Source: Lucifuga dentata (taxonomy: Eukaryota; Chordata; Actinopteri; Ophidiiformes; Bythitidae). Taken from it: a DNA stretch of 64,000 nt. Position 1 is the first letter of the stretch, and each line of letters opens with the position of its first letter. A model generated the notes under the pieces. The model was not told the DNA's origin. It saw only the letters and a program-made list of their open reading frames with translations, and ran no database searches. Both the position numbers and the translations under genes were made by a program. Below are positions 60,261 to 64,000 of this stretch, one piece after another. The stretch lies in the NCBI GenBank assembly GCA_014773175.1, contig VXCM01000309.1, positions 62,001-126,000 of the forward strand, given 5' to 3'.

Positions 60261-61678
60261 GGGGCGGAAAATAACAACAAGGATAAACTTACCAAACAAA
60301 ATCAGCTACACCGTCAGAAAAATATTTTAAGGACCTGTATCTTTGTATAACTAAATTCTGAAAGAGAAAACTCGTTTACTTAGTGGGTTTAATTCAGTAA
60401 AAGTAAACACATTACAATATAGCACAACAGCAAATGATATTTACATTATTGATTATTCAATCAATTAATCATATTAGTGTTTGAATATCACAAAGAAACT
60501 CGTTCAATAGAAGTTCCATAACTCCAAACGCACATTTGAATTGCATATTTTGCCTCACCAGCGGTTTTCAGTTATAATTCCAGTTCTAGTTATTCCAGCT
60601 ATGATGATATGAATTGCCTAATCAATTAGTGTTTGAGTATTAATATAATCCAACACCAGTCTACAAGGTCAAAATTAGCAGAGCTGAAAGTGTAATTTTA
60701 AGATTTATAGATGTAATGTTGAAGGGTTATTTGATTGCTTTCTGTTGTAATATGGTGCTGTCCACTCACATTCTATTTTAATAGAGCCTCAATACTTAGT
60801 TTTAATGCCAACTAAACCTACATCACTGACTTTATTAATGACTCTTTAGTCTCGTGGATATTTTTCTGAGGTGAAACTTGAGTGGATATCTGGGGCTGCA
60901 GACTTGTTGATATTTTCCCTCATTGCTTACACTGTGATGTTTTACTTTTCTAGCCGAGGAGTGCAAAAGAAAATGGAAGAACCTGCGAGACCGCTATTTG
61001 AAGGAAGTCCGATTGGAGATGAAAAACAAACAGCAGGGAGAGGTGGTCCAAAGTCGATGGAAATACAGACAGCTTCTGAATTTCCTTGCACCCTTTACTG
61101 GATCAAGAAATGGAATGGCGGAGAATGGCAGCAACATCGACGAAGACCATGACAACCCTGACGCTGAATCCAGTTGTCCAGATGTAGAAACGGCATCTTC
61201 GGAGGCTGTCAAGATGCCCCAGCCAATCATGAAAGTCCCTGTAAGTCCAGATGAACCCAAGCCCCAGGTAGCATTTTCAAACCAACTTTCTGCAATGTCT
61301 CATGACACACAGATGGCCCAGCTGGCTGTCCTGACCAAGATACCACCACCACCACCATCATCACCACACATCACACCAATCAGCAAGCCTGGACGGAAAA
61401 GATGCCTGATGACAGAGACTCTTTCACTTCCTTCTTCCCAAAGTACACAGTTCCCCACAAAGTGGCTGGTCAAAGACAATGTCTCTTCGATTCCCAGCAG
61501 GCCGCGGGACGAGGATGAACTCTTTCTGTTGAGCTTTGTCCCCGCTCTGAAGCGACTTGCACCACAAAAAAGATGCGAGACAAAAATAAAGATCCAGCAG
61601 ATCATGTATGAAGCAGAGTTCAACATTACACAGCAAGACTCTCAAGAGAAACAGCCAGAGCCAGAAACACAGAACTAA
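59544..61678 (+). CDS. MADF-BESS domain DNA-binding protein (2 exons, 284 aa)
   Basis: Probable sequence-specific transcription regulator; targets unknown. Exons 59544-59673 and 60954-61678 (855 nt, phases agree; donor GTGAGT, acceptor TTCTAG). The MADF domain spans the intron at residues 1-95: LILAVFNYPELYNVTL, then VTAWRNISILMGLP, then CKRKWKNLRDRYLKEV and SRWKYRQLLNFLAPF, the usual WxxI...CKxxWxxLRDxYxxE pattern. The middle is acidic/Pro-Ser-rich (PPPPPSSPH). Near residues 228-265 DEDELFLLSFVPALKRLAP and KIKIQQIMYEAEF form a BESS protein-interaction motif. Architecture is that of Adf-1-like MADF-BESS proteins, expanded in fish. No orthologue name can be assigned. Polyadenylation candidates at 62204 and 62395. 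Confidence 0.88.
60048..60178. repeat. Assembly-join duplication (65 bp x2 around N)
   Basis: Identical 65-base copies flank the N at 60113, in intron 1 of the MADF-BESS gene. Confidence 0.85.
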
Positions 61679-64000
61679 GACAAACTTTTTTCTTTTACTT
61701 TGTTTTCTAAAACCTGTTGCACAAAAATCACCAATATATATATTATTATTATTTTTTTTTTTTTTACAGCACAAGTTAAGTCTGAGGTCCATCTTTTTCA
61801 TAGGAAAACAAACAAAAAAATCAAAGTCAGAACAGATCTCGGAATGTTTTGAACAAATGTTTATTTTGCCCTCCATATTTTTCTTTAGTAAACAAATTGT
61901 GTTTACTAAAGAAATTTAGTACTGTCTATCATTTTTCATATTAATTACAAGTGTAAATCATGAAATAATGAAGGCCAATCTGATTTACAGGTTATAAGGA
62001 AAATAGAGACAATAATTAACATTTATTTATATACTGTAGCATGTAATTTTAACAGTTAATTCACATGTAAAAAAAAAAAAAGTGGTTTAATGTTATTGAC
62101 AACATTCTGCATTTTAACTCAGTAATATTCTATAGTAGCTTACATTTAATTACAGTGACAGTAAACTGAGGAAAAATGAAAGATTTGGAAAAGAATACTG
62201 TTTAATAAATTAATCATTTAATTACTTGCATCATTTCATCTTTGTAGTCTAAAATGCAGACGTCTGATGTTTTGATAGATTAACAAGGCATGTGGAGTAA
62301 TTTTGGTAAATTTCACCTTTCTAAATACATTGATGAACAAGGAGACAGGGAAAAGGACGTGGCTATTCAGCCTGTAACCGGATTGTTTGCAACAAATAAA
62401 AACCAGCAAAATTAGTCAGTTGATGTCTTTAAATGTTATACCTGTAAGAAGCAGGTTGAGTGATTGAGTTAATTTCACTTTTTTTGTCTCATGCACCTGC
62501 ATCAGGCTTTACCAACAGTCTAATTACTGTTCCCGTTTATCTACAGTGGAGTCCAAAAGTTTGAGACCAATGTGAAAATGCTTCTATTTTGCATTCTTTT
62601 TTGAATTTAATACAAGATTTCTCATTACAAATGATAATATTATCTTGACAATTTGAGTGAAAGGTTGAATCTTTGAAATATGTACATGAATTTCAGAATA
62701 TCTTAGTATTTGGATGGCCCCCCTTTTGCTTTGATGGCAGCATGCACCTGAGCTGGCATGGACTACACAAGTTCGTGCAAAACCTGACGAGTCAAGTTAT
62801 CCCAGCATGATTTGACAATGTTCCAGAGATCTTGTGATGTCAGACTATGTGAATATTTCCAAATTTATGTAGAAAACATCACGGATTTTTCAAAGTGGTC
62901 TCAGACTTTTGGACCCCACTGTATGTGACCTCAATCTGCAGTTGCATTCAAGCTCTTTCTGCCTTTACTTTTTTGCATTAAAATAAAAATGTATGAATGT
63001 TCACTGGTTTATTTTCAATATAAACAAATCTGATTTGCTCACAGACTTTTTTTTTTTTTAACTCTTGTGACCAATAGTGTTTTTTGTCTCTGACGACAGA
63101 CAAACACTTAACTATGACTCTGAATGAATGACAGCATCTAGCATCTATGTTACTTTAGTCAGCTTGTAATAATATATTTTATTGTAAGCTTGGGAAAATA
63201 AGAAAATGAATGAAAGTCGTTTCATTTGGAGGTAAGAAAATACATTTTATCAAGCTTGAAATACTGGATATAAATCCATCAGTAAGACAAATGCTACTGA
63301 ATCACATTTTTAATCCTTTTTACAAAGCTGTGTATTTGAATCATGTACTTGCTCTCAATATTTGGTTGCATCATCAATACCGTCCAAGGTTTATAAAAAT
63401 GTATACCTTAACAGAAATCTAGAACAAGAAAGGTATATTTTACCAGGAAAAGTCACAAGGTTTGTAAGGACTTTTAAATGTGCTGGTAAGCTGAATGAGC
63501 ACTGAGGCAACAGATTTTTCTCAGCAGAAAAAAGTAAAATAAGATTTATAAATGTAACAGAAGATTATGGGCAAATTACCAACATGCTATCTACATAAAG
63601 TGTAGGTTCAATGGCCATACTGTGTTCCTGCTTCAGTCAAATGTCACAAGGCCTCGAGCACATTTTCACTCTTGACATGTAAGGCAGTGAAAACTACCGG
63701 TACTATCCAGTTATGTGTGTGTTAAAAATTCAGCAGACAAGACATGTATCGTATATTCATATAGAGTGACTGACTTCACTTCTACAAAATGTGAAATTTG
63801 TGTGCCGTCAAAACTTATGTGTACTGGCATGTTTCCCATAGTGTATGTGTATTTGGAGGATTATTCTTTAGCTTGAAGCTTCACAGTTAAACTTGTGGTG
63901 GAAGAGCAGAAGACTGATTCACAGGGGCGAGAAAGGAAAAAAAAGAATCAGGGAAACCAACTCAATAAATAAGTCAGTAGTGAAAATGTAGCAAGGCAGA
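61679..64000. other. 3' flank of the MADF-BESS gene and intergenic DNA
   Basis: AT-rich, with T and A homopolymers (near 61750 and 62070) and one mariner-like MITE. No coding exon recognised up to the window end. Confidence 0.6.
62544..62921. mobile_element. Tc1/mariner-like MITE (378 bp) with TA target duplication
   Basis: Starts CAGTGGAGTCCAAAAGTTTG and ends in the near reverse complement (CAGACTTTTGGACCCCACTG). TA dinucleotides lie directly outside both ends. The interior has decayed transposon-like sequence (CCCCCTTTTGCTTTGATGGC) with no open frame. Confidence 0.8.

Overview
This is a nuclear genome segment from a bony (teleost) fish. Genes are split into many short GT-AG exons. The intergenic DNA is AT-rich and full of microsatellites, palindromic MITEs and decayed transposons. 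Protein sequences are close to, but distinct from, mammalian orthologues. There are no bacterial operons, CRISPR arrays, tRNA or rRNA genes.

Layout, left to right: (1) about 4.9 kb of non-coding DNA with some promoter-like motifs; (2) setd1b on + (CDS 4927-17408, 18 exons, 1,832 aa), the H3K4 methyltransferase of the COMPASS complex, with a ~2.4 kb 3'UTR holding a hAT-type MITE; (3) a transposon-rich stretch (Tc1 remnant, MITE); (4) ca15 on - (23325-26759, 8 exons, 317 aa), a secreted/GPI-type carbonic anhydrase; (5) dgcr2 on - (31250-45841, 10 exons, 528 aa after removal of one assembly duplication), a type I membrane protein with LDLa, C-type lectin and VWC modules; (6) ess2/dgcr14 on - (48557-52273, 10 exons, 480 aa), a spliceosome-associated nuclear protein; (7) gsc2 on - (53609-55126, 3 exons, 181 aa), a goosecoid-class homeodomain repressor; (8) an unnamed MADF-BESS gene on + (59544-61678, 2 exons, 284 aa) with a CpG-rich promoter.

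The ca15-dgcr2-ess2-gsc2 block is the conserved neighbourhood of human 22q11.2 (DiGeorge region) and mouse chr16, here without TSSK genes between its members. It is joined to setd1b, which in human is on 12q24. Every exon model was checked by hand: phases agree and each CDS length is a multiple of three.

Most notable observations: an AT-AC U12-type intron in setd1b; a ~185-bp direct repeat flanking ess2 on both sides, one copy in its promoter; a six-copy palindromic MITE family; a probable GC-AG or repeat-altered splice donor in dgcr2; and fifteen single-N contig joins. Eight of those joins carry an exact 63-67 bp duplication, and one of them breaks the dgcr2 last exon. I did not find a previously undescribed multi-gene system.
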